From positions 124,001 through 188,000 of the forward strand of contig NZ_AVBI01000012.1 in NCBI RefSeq assembly GCF_000498475.1: DNA of 64,000 nt, written 5' to 3'. How positions within the stretch are numbered: the stretch's first letter is position 1; every line of letters starts with the position of its first letter. Both the position numbers and the translations under genes were made by a program. The DNA comes from Flavobacterium cauense R2A-7. Its GTDB lineage: Bacteria > Bacteroidota > Bacteroidia > Flavobacteriales > Flavobacteriaceae. Positions 1-9,751 of this stretch are shown here, piece by piece. The notes under the pieces are model-generated. The model saw only the letters and a program-made list of their open reading frames with translations. It had not been told where the DNA came from and made no database searches.

Positions 1-479
1 GTACGCATTTCCCAACGCACCACATTAGCCCATTGGTTAATCAATAGCGGTAAATCTCTGTAAGACTGTACCCAGCCTTTATATGTTGACCAAATAATCG
101 CTTCACTGGTAGGACGGACAATTAATTCTTCTTCCAGTTTCGCATTCGGGTCTACCATTAATTTTCCTTTGTTATCTGGATCGTTTTTTAATCGGTAATG
201 CGTAACAATAGCACATTCTTTTGCAAATCCTTCAGCATTCTTTTCTTCTGCTTCAAACATGCTTTTCGGAACAAACAAGGGGAAATACGCGTTTTGATGA
301 CCTGTTTCTTTGAACATACGGTCCAATTCTCCCTGCATTTTTTCCCAAATAGCATAGCCGTACGGTTTGATAACCATACACCCTCTTACTCCGGAATTCT
401 CTGCTAAATCTGCTTTTACAACCAGTTCATTATACCATTTGGAATAATCTTCTGACCGTTTTGTTAAGTTCTTGCTCAT
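1..479 (-). CDS. proS: Proline--tRNA ligase, N-terminal part (cut by window edge)
   Basis: This class II aminoacyl-tRNA synthetase charges tRNA-Pro in the cytoplasm. The reverse strand starts with [20 protein letters not shown] and continues through a motif-2-like stretch ([10 protein letters not shown]) to RWEMRT at the window edge, so about 159 residues are visible. The pattern matches the short archaeal/eukaryotic-type ProS common in Bacteroidota rather than the longer E. coli type with an editing insertion; that subtype assignment rests on family knowledge. The ATG at 477-479 is the natural start. A one-mismatch -7 box (AATATTTG) lies just upstream. The gene is divergent from the lipoprotein gene to its right. 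Confidence 0.93.
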   Translation of the reverse strand, partial: MSKNLTKRSEDYSKWYNELVVKADLAENSGVRGCMVIKPYGYAIWEKMQGELDRMFKETGHQNAYFPLFVPKSMFEAEEKNAEGFAKECAIVTHYRLKNDPDNKGKLMVDPNAKLEEELIVRPTSEAIIWSTYKGWVQSYRDLPLLINQWANVVRWEMR

Positions 480-543
480 TTTTAATACTTTGGCACAAAT
501 ATTGTTTAACTTATCTTTGATAAAATAGTTCGACAAAACTAAC

Positions 544-551
544 TATTTTTG
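544..551 (+). promoter_or_regulatory. Bacteroidota-type -7 box TATTTTTG
   Basis: It matches TAnnTTTG exactly and lies 30 nt upstream of the ATG at 582. A TTTG at 516-519 is a possible -33 element, but the 24-bp spacing is long. Confidence 0.5.
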
Positions 552-581
552 TTATGTCCAACAATAAAAAACACCATTGAT

Positions 582-1655
582 ATGAAAACTAATTACCTAT
601 CCGGCCGAAATTTATCCATTTACGCAGTATTTGGATTAGTAGGACTTTTGGCTTCTTCCTGTGGTTCTTATCAAAATTCATCGTATTATGATAACGACGG
701 TGTGTACGGAACCTCAGAAAGACCCCGTACACAAAACGAAAACAAGTACAGCGAAGAAAACCTTGAACAAGGCAACAGATACAAAGATTATTTTGCCGCA
801 AACAAAGACAACTATTCTGATGGTAATGAGGTTTTTACTGATGTGGAAAACTATAATTCACAACCCAACGACACTGTCGCCAAAAACCAACAGAACGATT
901 ATGCCGGATGGGGCGACAACAATAAAAATGTAACCATTAATTATTACAATAACGATTATTGGGGATGGAACTCTCCTTACTACAATTGGGGATGGAACTC
1001 ATGGTATACTCCGGGATGGAGTTGGGGTTGGAATTCCTATTATGGTAGTTATTGGAATGTTGGTTTCGGATGGGGCTGGAATTCTCCTTACTACGGATGG
1101 GGCTGGAACTCATGGTACTACCCTTACTATTCCGGTTATTATTATCCTTATTATGGCAACTACTACGGTCACCATCATTACATAGGAGGAACTAGAGGCG
1201 GTTATTCTTATCAGGGTAACAGAGGCCGTTCGTATTCAAATTCAGGTATCTATTCCGGAGGAAGAGGTAATTCCATAAACAATTCACCGCGTCCGAGAAG
1301 CAGTAATTTCACCAACCCAAGAACGCCGAATTTCAACAATCCGCGCAATAACAATATGACGAACCCTCGCAATAACAATAACAATGTTAATCCGAGAAAC
1401 AACACGACCAATCCGCGAAACAATCAATATCAAGATCCAACTCCGCGTCCTAGAATAAATCCGGGTAACGAACCCAAACCAAGAAGTTCAGAATATTCTG
1501 CACCAAGAAATAACAACAATTATTCTTCACCAAGAAGCAACAACAGCTATTCAGCTCCAAGAAGCTCCGGAAGTTCTTACGGAGGAGGTTCCTACGGTGG
1601 TGGCGGTGGAAGTTACGGTGGCGGAAGATCCGGCGGCGGTGGCGGAAGAAGATAA
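582..1655 (+). CDS. Low-complexity Trp/Tyr/Asn/Gly-rich lipoprotein
   Basis: The 357-residue product has no recognised catalytic domain. An N-terminal signal ends in a lipobox (GLLASSC), so the mature protein should be lipid-anchored in the envelope. After an acidic, Asn-rich linker, about residues 115-200 contain repeated WGWNSPYY and WGWNSWY blocks. These are followed by many NPRNN repeats and a C-terminus built from SYGGG and GGGGR. It therefore looks like a disordered or self-associating surface protein. The ATG at 582 is preferred over the in-frame TTG at 549 because that TTG lies inside the promoter box. A strong hairpin terminator follows, so it is probably monocistronic. Confidence 0.75.
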   Translation: MKTNYLSGRNLSIYAVFGLVGLLASSCGSYQNSSYYDNDGVYGTSERPRTQNENKYSEENLEQGNRYKDYFAANKDNYSDGNEVFTDVENYNSQPNDTVAKNQQNDYAGWGDNNKNVTINYYNNDYWGWNSPYYNWGWNSWYTPGWSWGWNSYYGSYWNVGFGWGWNSPYYGWGWNSWYYPYYSGYYYPYYGNYYGHHHYIGGTRGGYSYQGNRGRSYSNSGIYSGGRGNSINNSPRPRSSNFTNPRTPNFNNPRNNNMTNPRNNNNNVNPRNNTTNPRNNQYQDPTPRPRINPGNEPKPRSSEYSAPRNNNNYSSPRSNNSYSAPRSSGSSYGGGSYGGGGGSYGGGRSGGGGGRR

Positions 1656-1663
1656 AATTCAAC

Positions 1664-1698
1664 ACCTAAGTCTGATTTCATTTCAGGCTTAGGTTTTT
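1664..1698 (+). terminator. Rho-independent terminator after the lipoprotein gene
   Basis: An inverted repeat (1664-1675 with 1683-1694; one G-T pair, 7-nt loop) is followed by a T run. Confidence 0.8.
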
Positions 1699-1723
1699 AA
1701 CGTTAATAAAACATCTGAATGTT

Positions 1724-3277
1724 ATGAAAAAACAGTTACTCTATACAGCCTTTTTCTTGTCGGCTTTCCTGGCAAACGCCCAAGAACCTAATCCTGCATC
1801 AGCATTGCGTTATGCCATTGACAACACTATGGGAACTGCCCGCTACAGAGGGATGAGCGGTGCTTTTGGTGCCGTGGGAGGTGATTTATCTTCCATCAAT
1901 GTAAATCCGGCCGGTTCGGCATTTTTCAACAGCAATACCGCAGGAGGAACCATCAGTAATTACAACATAAAAAACAATTCCAACTATTTCGGGAGTACTT
2001 CTACTGACAACAGTTCTACCTTAGATTTCAACCAGTTGGGAGCCTCGCTTGTTTTCCTAAACACTAAAGAAAACAGCGATTGGAAAAAATTTACCATAGC
2101 CGTTAACTATGAAAAAAAGAACGACTTTGAAAACAATATTTTTTCAAGAGGCGTTAATCCGAATCGTTCCATAAGTGAATATTTCACCTCATTCGCAAAT
2201 GGTTTCGGTGATTTAGGCGGAATAACCCTTGGTACATTACAAGATGCCAACTACAGAGATTTAACTTTTATCGATCAACAGGCATGGCTGGGATACCAGT
2301 CGTACATGTTTAGCCCGGTAGATCCCGGAAACACAAACGATCCAAACATTACAAACTATACCTCAACAGTTCCGGCAGGAGGAAATTTTTATCAGGAAAA
2401 CAGAATTTCATCTTCTGGATATAACGGAAAACTCGCGTTTAATGTTTCAAGTTCCTATAAAGACAAACTTTTTTTAGGAATGAATCTGAATGTACACTTT
2501 ACAGATTACACCCAGACTTCATCTGTTTATGAAACAAATTCAGGGCCTGACAATGCTGGTATTGCAACACTTCACAGTGTAGTTTTCAACAACGATTTAC
2601 ACACTTATGGCAGCGGTTTTTCATTAAATCTAGGTCTTATCGCAAAAATCACGAAAGACTTCCGCTTAGGAGCTGGTTACGAATCCCCTACATGGTATAC
2701 TCTAACCGATGAATTATCCCAAAGCATCTCGACAACATTCAAAACGGGACCGAATGACAATCCGGCAAATACCGAATCATCCTCAAACATTAATCCGGAT
2801 GTAATTAACATCTACCCTACTTACAAAATTCAGACCCCAGGAAAAATCACCGGAAGTTTAGCATATATCTTCGGCAAAAAAGGCTTAATCAGCTTTGATT
2901 ATTCCTTGAAAGACTACGGTGCCACCAAATTCAAACCGGAGAATAATCGTTATTACAGTTCAGTGAATTCGAAAATGGCAGAAACACTTACAGCAGCTTC
3001 CGAATTTAGAGTTGGACTCGAATACCGAATCAAACAGATTAGTCTTCGTGGCGGATACCGATTTGAAGAAAGTCCGTACAAAGACAAAAAAACCGTTGCC
3101 GATCTGAACGGTTATTCAGCAGGTTTGGGATATAGTTTTGGCGACTCCCGAATTGATTTGGCGTATTCCTATTCGCAAAGAGACATGGCTGTAAGTTTAT
3201 TGTCCAGTTTTACGGATGCTGCTAAGGTTAACGTTAAAAACAACAACATGACACTTTCGTATACGTTCAATTTCTAA
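1724..3277 (+). CDS. FadL/OmpP1-family outer membrane protein
   Basis: This 517-residue protein is probably an outer-membrane beta-barrel channel for hydrophobic substrates. A signal peptide (residues 1-19, ending in ANAQ) is followed by the family's N-terminal signature: ALRYAIDNTMGTARYRGMSG, then a Gly-rich stretch and NPAG (positions about 27-65). The rest alternates in the way of beta strands and ends in TLSYTFNF, with the terminal aromatic residue typical of barrel proteins. In Bacteroidota such proteins are often named hemin receptors or OmpP1; the substrate cannot be read from sequence. It lies between two terminators and is likely transcribed alone. Confidence 0.85.
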   Translation: MKKQLLYTAFFLSAFLANAQEPNPASALRYAIDNTMGTARYRGMSGAFGAVGGDLSSINVNPAGSAFFNSNTAGGTISNYNIKNNSNYFGSTSTDNSSTLDFNQLGASLVFLNTKENSDWKKFTIAVNYEKKNDFENNIFSRGVNPNRSISEYFTSFANGFGDLGGITLGTLQDANYRDLTFIDQQAWLGYQSYMFSPVDPGNTNDPNITNYTSTVPAGGNFYQENRISSSGYNGKLAFNVSSSYKDKLFLGMNLNVHFTDYTQTSSVYETNSGPDNAGIATLHSVVFNNDLHTYGSGFSLNLGLIAKITKDFRLGAGYESPTWYTLTDELSQSISTTFKTGPNDNPANTESSSNINPDVINIYPTYKIQTPGKITGSLAYIFGKKGLISFDYSLKDYGATKFKPENNRYYSSVNSKMAETLTAASEFRVGLEYRIKQISLRGGYRFEESPYKDKKTVADLNGYSAGLGYSFGDSRIDLAYSYSQRDMAVSLLSSFTDAAKVNVKNNNMTLSYTFNF

Positions 3278-3300
3278 AACAATTGAAATCAGAAATACAA

Positions 3301-3328
3301 AACCACTTCTTACGGAGTGGTTTTTTTT
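3301..3328 (+). terminator. Rho-independent terminator after the FadL-like gene
   Basis: AACCACT (3301-3307) pairs with AGTGGTT (3316-3322), followed by eight Ts. Confidence 0.85.
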
Positions 3329-3345
3329 ATGCACTTCCGCTTGCC

Positions 3346-3416
3346 TTTAGCCCCGACAGCAGTGGCATCCTTTTGCTTTTTTCTTTAAAAAGTAAAAGAT
3401 AGAGCGTATGGCGGGA
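3346..3416 (+). repeat. Palindromic intergenic element, copy A
   Basis: This is one of six related copies in the window. The 5' arm is TAGCCCCGACAGCAGTGGCATC, a central hairpin pairs 3370-3381 with 3387-3398 (one G-T pair, short loop), and the 3' arm reads GATAGAGCGTATGGCGGGAC. CCCG in the 5' arm can pair with CGGG in the 3' arm. It lies between the FadL-like terminator and the rimO promoter. Confidence 0.8.
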
Positions 3417-3466
3417 CAAACCCTTAAAAAATTCCCAAACGATGGTGCTCCTAATTATAAAAAGCG

Positions 3467-3474
3467 TAATTTTG
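3467..3474 (+). promoter_or_regulatory. -7 box TAATTTTG of rimO
   Basis: Exact TAnnTTTG match 31 nt before the rimO ATG. No clear -33 TTG is seen. Confidence 0.55.
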
Positions 3475-3505
3475 CGCACTTTGTTAAAATAAGTATCGTA
3501 AATAT

Positions 3506-4822
3506 ATGAGAACCAAGTCGTTAAAGAAAAACAAAATCAATGTAATCACCCTTGGGTGTTCGAAAAACGTGTATGACAGTGAGGTACTGATGGGTCAGTT
3601 GAAAGCCAGCGGTAAAGAGGTAGAACACGAAGCTCCGGCAGAAAGTGAGGGGAATATTATTGTGATTAACACTTGCGGGTTTATTGACAATGCGAAAGCG
3701 GAATCAGTGAACATGATTCTGGAATATGCGGATAAAAAAGAACGCGGATTGGTAGACAAGGTTTTCGTAACCGGCTGTTTATCTGAACGCTACCGCCCTG
3801 ATTTAGAAAAAGAAATCCCGAATGTGGATCAGTTTTTCGGTACGACAGAATTGCCGCAATTACTGAAAGCGTTGGGTGCTGATTATAAACACGAGTTATT
3901 AGGTGAACGTTTAACGACAACTCCGAAAAACTATGCGTATTTAAAAATTGCCGAAGGTTGCGACCGTCCGTGCAGTTTTTGTGCGATTCCGTTGATGCGA
4001 GGCGGACACGTTTCGCAACCGATTGAAAAATTGGTAAAAGAAGCGGAAGGTTTGGCGAAAAACGGTGTGAAAGAATTGATTCTAATCGCTCAGGACTTGA
4101 CGTATTACGGTTTGGATTTATACAAAAAACGCAATCTTGCCGAATTATTGGAAAACCTTGTAAAAGTAGAAGGCATCGAGTGGATTCGTTTGCATTACGC
4201 CTTCCCTACCGGTTTCCCGATGGACGTTTTGGAATTGATGAAACGCGAGCCGAAAATCTGTAATTATATTGATATTCCGTTGCAACACATATCCGACAAT
4301 GTTTTGAAATCGATGCGTCGCGGAACTACTCAGGAAAAAACAACGAAACTGTTGAAAGATTTCCGTGAGGCAGTGCCGGGAATGGCGATTCGTACGACTT
4401 TAATCGTAGGATATCCTGGGGAAACTCAGGAAGATTTCGAGATTTTGAAAGACTTTGTTCAGGAAATGAAATTTGACCGTATGGGCTGTTTCGCGTATTC
4501 TCACGAAGAAAACACGCATGCTTATTTATTGGAAGACGATGTTCCGGACGAAGTAAAACAAGCGCGTGCAAATGAAATCATGGAATTACAGTCGCAAATT
4601 TCATGGGATTTGAATCAGGAGAAAGTCGGACAAATTTTCAAATGCATCATCGACCGAAAAGAAGGCGGGCATTTTGTGGGAAGAACCGAATTCGACAGCC
4701 CCGATGTAGATAACGAAGTATTGATTGATGCCACGAAACACTATGTGAAAACAGGTGAATTCGTAAACATAAAAATCACGGAAGCGACTGAATTTGACCT
4801 TTACGGCGAGCCGGTTGCCTAA
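3506..4822 (+). CDS. rimO: Ribosomal protein S12 methylthiotransferase RimO
   Basis: RimO is a radical SAM enzyme that adds a methylthio group to the conserved aspartate of ribosomal protein S12. The 438-residue product has the expected architecture. The N-terminal methylthiotransferase domain has its three cluster cysteines (Cys18 in TLGCSKN, Cys57 in NTCGF, Cys91 in VTGCL). The radical SAM motif is CDRPCSFC (Cys152, 156, 159), and a TRAM-like C-terminal region follows. The SKN and GCSKNVYDSE wording fits RimO rather than MiaB. It has its own promoter box, and the next gene starts 37 bp downstream, so co-transcription is possible. Confidence 0.95.
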   Translation: MRTKSLKKNKINVITLGCSKNVYDSEVLMGQLKASGKEVEHEAPAESEGNIIVINTCGFIDNAKAESVNMILEYADKKERGLVDKVFVTGCLSERYRPDLEKEIPNVDQFFGTTELPQLLKALGADYKHELLGERLTTTPKNYAYLKIAEGCDRPCSFCAIPLMRGGHVSQPIEKLVKEAEGLAKNGVKELILIAQDLTYYGLDLYKKRNLAELLENLVKVEGIEWIRLHYAFPTGFPMDVLELMKREPKICNYIDIPLQHISDNVLKSMRRGTTQEKTTKLLKDFREAVPGMAIRTTLIVGYPGETQEDFEILKDFVQEMKFDRMGCFAYSHEENTHAYLLEDDVPDEVKQARANEIMELQSQISWDLNQEKVGQIFKCIIDRKEGGHFVGRTEFDSPDVDNEVLIDATKHYVKTGEFVNIKITEATEFDLYGEPVA

Positions 4823-4859
4823 AAAGCTTATTTTTACCGGACCTTAAACTCTAAAGCAA

Positions 4860-5336
4860 ATGAAATCCATTCAAAAAACAATGCTTATTGTATTACTGCT
4901 GGCGGGTTTTACGACCGTTTATGGGCAGGATGGATATGAAGACCCTTATGGTGCCAACAACAGAAGCGGCGTTACCGGATACGGAAGAAGAAGAAACATG
5001 CCGATGCGGGACATCTCCAAACTCCCTAAAAAAGAGCAGGATGCTATTCGCGAAGAAACGGTTACCAAAACGATAGATAAATTAAAAAAAGAATTGCTTT
5101 TGGACGAACTTCAGGTGATTGTGATTACCAAAGTGATTACCGAAAACCAGAAAAAGCAAACGGCTATTGCTTCCGGCGACGGTTCCGAAACGGCTAAAAT
5201 CAGCGAAATGGAAGCGTTATTGACCAACACCGATCGTGAGATTATCAGCTTTCTGAATAAGGATCAAAAAGAGAAATTCAACGTTTTAATTGAAGAACGT
5301 AAACGAAAACTCAACACCTTAAAAGATTTTAGATAA
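4860..5336 (+). CDS. Small periplasmic protein with Spy/CpxP-like helical pattern
   Basis: The 158-residue product begins with a cleavable signal peptide (MKSIQKTMLIVLLLAGFTTVYGQ), so it should be exported. After a Gly/Arg-rich segment it is helical and charged, with two similar pieces (LLLDELQVIVITKVI and LNKDQKEKFNVLIEERKRKL) that recall the paired helices of Spy/CpxP-like periplasmic chaperones. That similarity is an inference from pattern only. It follows rimO by 37 bp and is closed by a terminator, so it may be the second gene of a rimO operon. Confidence 0.7.
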   Translation: MKSIQKTMLIVLLLAGFTTVYGQDGYEDPYGANNRSGVTGYGRRRNMPMRDISKLPKKEQDAIREETVTKTIDKLKKELLLDELQVIVITKVITENQKKQTAIASGDGSETAKISEMEALLTNTDREIISFLNKDQKEKFNVLIEERKRKLNTLKDFR

Positions 5337-5357
5337 TAGATTTCCGTTAAATATACT

Positions 5358-5391
5358 CCCCGTAAACTCCGGTTTATGGGGATTTTTTTTT
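5358..5391 (+). terminator. Rho-independent terminator
   Basis: CCCCGTAAAC (5358-5367) pairs with GTTTATGGGG (5372-5381) with one G-T pair, followed by a long T run. Confidence 0.8.
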
Positions 5392-5510
5392 TGCAATAGT
5401 AAATAGCAAATGTAATTTTACTTTTCATTTTAACATTAATTGCGGAAAAACCACAACACCAACTCCGGATATCGTTTTACTATTGCATAAACAATTAAAC
5501 AACTAAAATT

Positions 5511-6056
5511 ATGATTCCGGAAACCCTATCTATCGTTGAAAGACAACTATTGGTCAATCAGTATAAAATTTTATCAAAAATAACGGATCAGTCCGACGAG
5601 TATGAAGTGAAAATCGAAATACTGGAAAACGGCTATACCGAGCAATACTATGAAATTTTCGAAGTGGATACCGAAGAAATCCCTATTGAAATTTGCGAAG
5701 AAACCAGCCAGATTTTAAACATGTACCGTCGTATCAACAACGCTCTGGAATCGTTTTCCGAAGAAGAAAAAGAAATACTTGATTTAGAGACGATAAAATT
5801 TGAAGGCTTTGATGCCCATGTTGATTCGCATTATTATTACATGAATTTCATGGTTAAGAGAATGAATCTGTGGCGCGAATACAAATCAGAATACCTAAAT
5901 TCCCACAGCCCTTTTTCGTTATTAAAATACCGAAAAATGCTGGAATATCAAAATTACCTGTTGGATAACGATCAGTACGATTTAAACAAAGAAGATTTAA
6001 AATGTATGATTGAGTTATTGAACAGTTCCAAAAAAATTATATCTGTTGCGGTATAA
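5511..6056 (+). CDS. Hypothetical protein, 181 aa
   Basis: I do not recognise the family. The protein is cytoplasmic by appearance: no signal peptide, no membrane segment, strongly acidic (many Glu/Asp) and rich in Tyr and Asn, with predicted helices throughout. Examples are the Glu-rich stretch near residue 85 and a Tyr-rich segment (HYYYMNFM) near residue 105. It starts at an ATG after a 170-bp AT-rich leader and ends just before a bidirectional terminator. It stands alone between the rimO cluster and the carboxylase operon on the opposite strand. Confidence 0.7.
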   Translation: MIPETLSIVERQLLVNQYKILSKITDQSDEYEVKIEILENGYTEQYYEIFEVDTEEIPIEICEETSQILNMYRRINNALESFSEEEKEILDLETIKFEGFDAHVDSHYYYMNFMVKRMNLWREYKSEYLNSHSPFSLLKYRKMLEYQNYLLDNDQYDLNKEDLKCMIELLNSSKKIISVAV

Positions 6057-6084
6057 TTTTGTTTTAGTTTTTGTTGTAGTTAAT

Positions 6085-6112
6085 AAAAAACCGCCTTAAG
6101 GGCGGTTTTTTT
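6085..6112. terminator. Bidirectional terminator between convergent genes
   Basis: AAAAAACCGCC and GGCGGTTTTTTT flank a TTAAG loop. It has A and T tracts on both sides, so it can serve both the unknown gene on the left and the carboxylase operon on the right. Confidence 0.88.
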
Positions 6113-6116
6113 GATC

Positions 6117-7661
6117 TTATAAAGGTATGTTTCCATGTTTTCGTTTCGGAGTGTCCACAACTTTATTTTCAAGCATTTTGAACGCTTTTATTAACTTTCT
6201 TCGGGTATCTTGCGGGAAAATAACCTCATCGATAAACCCACGCTGTGCGGCACGATACGGATTGGCGAATTTCTCTGCATATTCCGTTTCTTTTTCCAAT
6301 AGTTTTGCAACAGGATCGGCGGCTTCGGCGATTTCTTTTTTGAAAATGATTTCCGACGCTCCTTTTGCTCCCATTACCGCGATTTCTGCTCCCGGCCAAG
6401 CAAAGTTCATATCCGCTCCGATATGTTTGGAATTCATTACATCGTACGCACCACCATAAGCTTTTCTTGTAATTACTGTTACTTTCGGAACCGTTGCTTC
6501 GCTTAAGGCGTATAATAATTTTGCACCATGAACGATAATTCCGTTCCATTCCTGATCAGTTCCCGGTAAGAAGCCCGGTACGTCCACCAATACTAATAAC
6601 GAAATGTTGAATGCATCACAAAAACGGGTAAAACGAGCTGCTTTAATCGAACTGTTTACATCCAAACATCCGGCTAAGAACATTGGGTTGTTGGCTACTA
6701 CTCCGACACTTTTTCCACCGATTCTTGCAAAACCTACGATGATATTTTCAGCGTAATTTTTATGAATCTCGAAGAAACTTTCCTCATCAATAATGGCATT
6801 TACCACATCGTGCATATCGTAAGGTTTGTTCGGGTTATCAGGAACGATGTTGTTCAACTGTTCTCTGAATTCCTCTCCTAACGCATACGGCAAATCTTCG
6901 GGGATTTCGGTATTGTTTTGCGGCAAATAGCTTAACAAACGCTTAACATCTTCCAGACATTCCACGTCATTGGCGGATGTCGTATGTGCTACTCCGGATT
7001 TTGTGGAATGCGTACTTGCGCCTCCTAATTCTTCAGAAGTTACTTCTTCATTCGTAACGGTTTTCACAACGTTTGGTCCGGTTACGAACATATACGACGT
7101 ATTTTCCACCATCATCGTAAAATCCGTCATAGCAGGAGAATACACTGCCCCACCGGCACATGGTCCCATAATCGCTGAAATCTGCGGAATCACTCCTGAT
7201 GCCTGTACGTTTCGGAAGAAAATATCAGCATATCCGCCTAACGAACGAACGCCTTCCTGAATACGCGCACCACCAGAATCGTTCAAACCAATCATCGGAG
7301 CGCCAACTTTCAAGGCCATGTCCATCACTTTACAGATTTTCTCTGCATGGGTTTCCGACAAAGCTCCTCCGAAAACGGTAAAATCCTGAGCAAAAGCATA
7401 AACCAGTCTTCCATTAACCGTTCCGTAACCTGTAATTACACCGTCACCTAAGTAATGTTCTTTGTCCATCCCGAAATCTTTGGTACGATGCGTTACAAAA
7501 GCACCGATTTCCTCGAACGAACCTTCATCAAAGAAATATTCAATGCGCTCCCGTGCCGTTAATTTCTTTTTGGCATGTTGCGTGGCAATTCTTTTTTCAC
7601 CGCCTCCTAATTTGGACTCGGCTATTTTATGATTTAATATGTCGAATTTATTTGATTCCAT
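6117..7661 (-). CDS. Acyl-CoA (propionyl-CoA) carboxylase, carboxyltransferase subunit
   Basis: This 514-residue subunit transfers the carboxyl group from carboxybiotin to an acyl-CoA, most likely propionyl-CoA, giving methylmalonyl-CoA. The N-terminal half has the acyl-CoA-binding crotonase fold ([20 protein letters not shown], then [16 protein letters not shown]). The C-terminal half has the carboxybiotin-binding region ([20 protein letters not shown], then [10 protein letters not shown]). Length and motifs match PccB/MmdA-type proteins rather than the smaller AccD. It is the last gene of the three-gene operon, 2 bp after the biotin carboxylase. PccB versus a broad-specificity acyl-CoA carboxylase cannot be settled from sequence alone. 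Confidence 0.92.
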   Translation of the reverse strand: MESNKFDILNHKIAESKLGGGEKRIATQHAKKKLTARERIEYFFDEGSFEEIGAFVTHRTKDFGMDKEHYLGDGVITGYGTVNGRLVYAFAQDFTVFGGALSETHAEKICKVMDMALKVGAPMIGLNDSGGARIQEGVRSLGGYADIFFRNVQASGVIPQISAIMGPCAGGAVYSPAMTDFTMMVENTSYMFVTGPNVVKTVTNEEVTSEELGGASTHSTKSGVAHTTSANDVECLEDVKRLLSYLPQNNTEIPEDLPYALGEEFREQLNNIVPDNPNKPYDMHDVVNAIIDEESFFEIHKNYAENIIVGFARIGGKSVGVVANNPMFLAGCLDVNSSIKAARFTRFCDAFNISLLVLVDVPGFLPGTDQEWNGIIVHGAKLLYALSEATVPKVTVITRKAYGGAYDVMNSKHIGADMNFAWPGAEIAVMGAKGASEIIFKKEIAEAADPVAKLLEKETEYAEKFANPYRAAQRGFIDEVIFPQDTRRKLIKAFKMLENKVVDTPKRKHGNIPL

Positions 7662-7663
7662 GA

Positions 7664-9109
7664 TTATAACTGATTTGGTAAACGTAAGACTTTCTGATCC
7701 TCCATGTATTGTTTCAAAGCTACATAAGCAGCCACTTCCGCTTCTTTATGCATATGGGCTTTCAACACTTCACTGTCGTAATATTTTTTCACGAAATGCG
7801 TATCGAAATCGCCACTACGGAACGCTTCATGTTCCATTACAAAAGTTCCAAATGGTAAGGTTGTGTGAACCCCTTCAATCTTATACGCCTGAATCGCTTC
7901 AATCATTTTCTGGATGGATTCTTCACGGGTTTTCCCATAAGTAATCAGTTTGGAAAGCATCGGGTCGTAATAAATCGGCACTTCCATGCCTTCTTCGAAA
8001 CCATCGTCTACACGGATTCCTTCGCCTTGCGGTACTTTATAAACGTCTAACGTTCCTACATTCGGCAGGAAATCGTTTAACGGATCTTCGCAGTACACAC
8101 GCAATTCCATCGCATGACCGTTTATTTTCAAATCTTCTTGTTTGATACTTAACGCTTCGCCACGTGCGACACGAATTTGCATTTCCACCAAATCCATCCC
8201 CGTAATCATTTCCGTTACCGGATGTTCTACCTGCAAACGGGTATTCATTTCCAAAAAGTAGAAGTTTTTGTTTTCATCCAAAAGGAATTCCACCGTTCCG
8301 GCACCCAAATAATCACAAGATTGCGCCACTTTAACCGCTGCTTCTCCCATCGCTTTACGAATTTCCGGCGTTAGCACTGATGATGGGGCTTCTTCCACCA
8401 CTTTCTGATGACGACGCTGGATAGAACATTCTCTTTCAAACAAATACAGGATATTGCCGTGACTGTCCGCCATGACCTGAATTTCGATATGGCGCGGCGA
8501 ACCTACATATTTTTCAATAAAAACCGAACCGTCTCCGAAAGCTGCAACCGCTTCACTGATGGCACGGTTCATTTGCGATTCGAATTCCGCTTCGTTTTCT
8601 ACCACGCGCATTCCTTTTCCACCACCACCGGCAGACGCTTTAATCAGGATTGGAAAACCGATTTGTTTCGCAACCTGTTTGGCTCCCTCAATATCGGTAA
8701 TGGCTTTATCAACACCAGGAACCATTGGAATATCATAAGCTTTCACCGCATCTTTAGCCGCTAATTTGCTCCCCATGATGTGAATGGCTTTTGATTTTGG
8801 ACCGATAAACGTGATGTTGTTTTTCTCTGCCAATTCAGCGAAATCGGCATTTTCGCTTAAGAATCCGTAACCCGGGTGGATTCCGTCTACATTAAGTGAT
8901 TTAGCGACTTCGATGATTTTATCTCCTAACAAATAGGATTGGTTAGAAGGTGCTTCTCCGATACAAACCGCTTCATCGGCAAATTTTACGTGAGGTGCAT
9001 TTCTGTCGGCCACCGAATAAACAGCTACCGTTTTAATTCCCATTTTTTTAGCCGTTTTCATCACGCGAAGGGCAATTTCCCCACGGTTGGCTACTAATAT
9101 TTTCTTCAT
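7664..9109 (-). CDS. accC: Acetyl/propionyl-CoA carboxylase, biotin carboxylase subunit
   Basis: This is the ATP-grasp biotin carboxylase that carboxylates the biotin carrier with bicarbonate. The 481-residue product starts [16 protein letters not shown], has the Gly-rich ATP-binding loop [13 protein letters not shown] near residue 160 and the [14 protein letters not shown] motif near residue 290. It lies between the biotin carrier gene (2 bp upstream) and the carboxyltransferase gene (2 bp downstream), so it is clearly operonic. In this context it serves the acyl-CoA carboxylase. The symbol accC is used by family; the enzyme may be the alpha subunit of a propionyl-CoA carboxylase. Confidence 0.92.
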   Translation of the reverse strand: MKKILVANRGEIALRVMKTAKKMGIKTVAVYSVADRNAPHVKFADEAVCIGEAPSNQSYLLGDKIIEVAKSLNVDGIHPGYGFLSENADFAELAEKNNITFIGPKSKAIHIMGSKLAAKDAVKAYDIPMVPGVDKAITDIEGAKQVAKQIGFPILIKASAGGGGKGMRVVENEAEFESQMNRAISEAVAAFGDGSVFIEKYVGSPRHIEIQVMADSHGNILYLFERECSIQRRHQKVVEEAPSSVLTPEIRKAMGEAAVKVAQSCDYLGAGTVEFLLDENKNFYFLEMNTRLQVEHPVTEMITGMDLVEMQIRVARGEALSIKQEDLKINGHAMELRVYCEDPLNDFLPNVGTLDVYKVPQGEGIRVDDGFEEGMEVPIYYDPMLSKLITYGKTREESIQKMIEAIQAYKIEGVHTTLPFGTFVMEHEAFRSGDFDTHFVKKYYDSEVLKAHMHKEAEVAAYVALKQYMEDQKVLRLPNQL

Positions 9110-9111
9110 GA

Positions 9112-9597
9112 TTATTCGAATTCGATTAACAACTGACCTTTGTCTACAGCCTGATCTTTACGTACCGCAATGGATTTGATAACACCGTCTCTTGGCGAAA
9201 GGAAACTGTTTTCCATTTTCATGGCGCCCAAAATCAAGATTGGGTCGTTTTCCTTTACTTCCTGACCTACTTCCACATTGATTTCCAGAATAAGTCCCGG
9301 CATCGGTGCTTTAATGGAGTTGATTTGTTTGGCAGCACCAACAGCAAATCCCATTTCCTTAATCAATTGGTCTAACGGATTGGCAATATCCACCACATAA
9401 GTCGTGTTATTGATTTTTACCGTGTACTTTTTGGCATTGAAGTCGGAAGCGATAATTTCAGCTTGAAAAGGAGTGTTGTCTTTTAAAATATGGTATTTCG
9501 AGTCTCCTAAACTCACAGCATCCAGAGTGGACACTTCGGAATCTGTTACATCAAAATGTGTTGATGCATTTACGGTTACTTTGTAAGTAGTACTCAT
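9112..9597 (-). CDS. Biotin carboxyl carrier protein subunit
   Basis: The 161-residue product ends in a biotinyl domain (about residues 90-161) with the canonical AMKM motif; Lys127 is the predicted biotinylation site. Before it is an acyl-carboxylase linker domain (YTVKINNTTYVVDI) and an N-terminal segment of about 50 residues. A separate carrier followed by biotin carboxylase and carboxyltransferase is a common Bacteroidota arrangement. It is the first gene of the operon; a near-consensus -7 box (TACATTTA, 9618-9625) lies upstream with a TTTG about 22 bp further back. Confidence 0.92.
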   Translation of the reverse strand: MSTTYKVTVNASTHFDVTDSEVSTLDAVSLGDSKYHILKDNTPFQAEIIASDFNAKKYTVKINNTTYVVDIANPLDQLIKEMGFAVGAAKQINSIKAPMPGLILEINVEVGQEVKENDPILILGAMKMENSFLSPRDGVIKSIAVRKDQAVDKGQLLIEFE

Positions 9598-9751
9598 GGG
9601 CTAAAAATTTGTTGCCGTAAATGTAAAAAATCTAAAACGTTTTCAGGCAAACTTTTAGCTTTGAAATTGGTAATTTGCTATAGCTGCATTCCAAGAGCTG
9701 CAATCCTAAATTTGGCAAGGTAATTTATGAGGTTGAAATAACAGATGTTTT

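Noticed and set aside
198..407. Plus-strand ORF of 69 codons
   Set aside because: It is antisense to the clearly conserved proS coding region.
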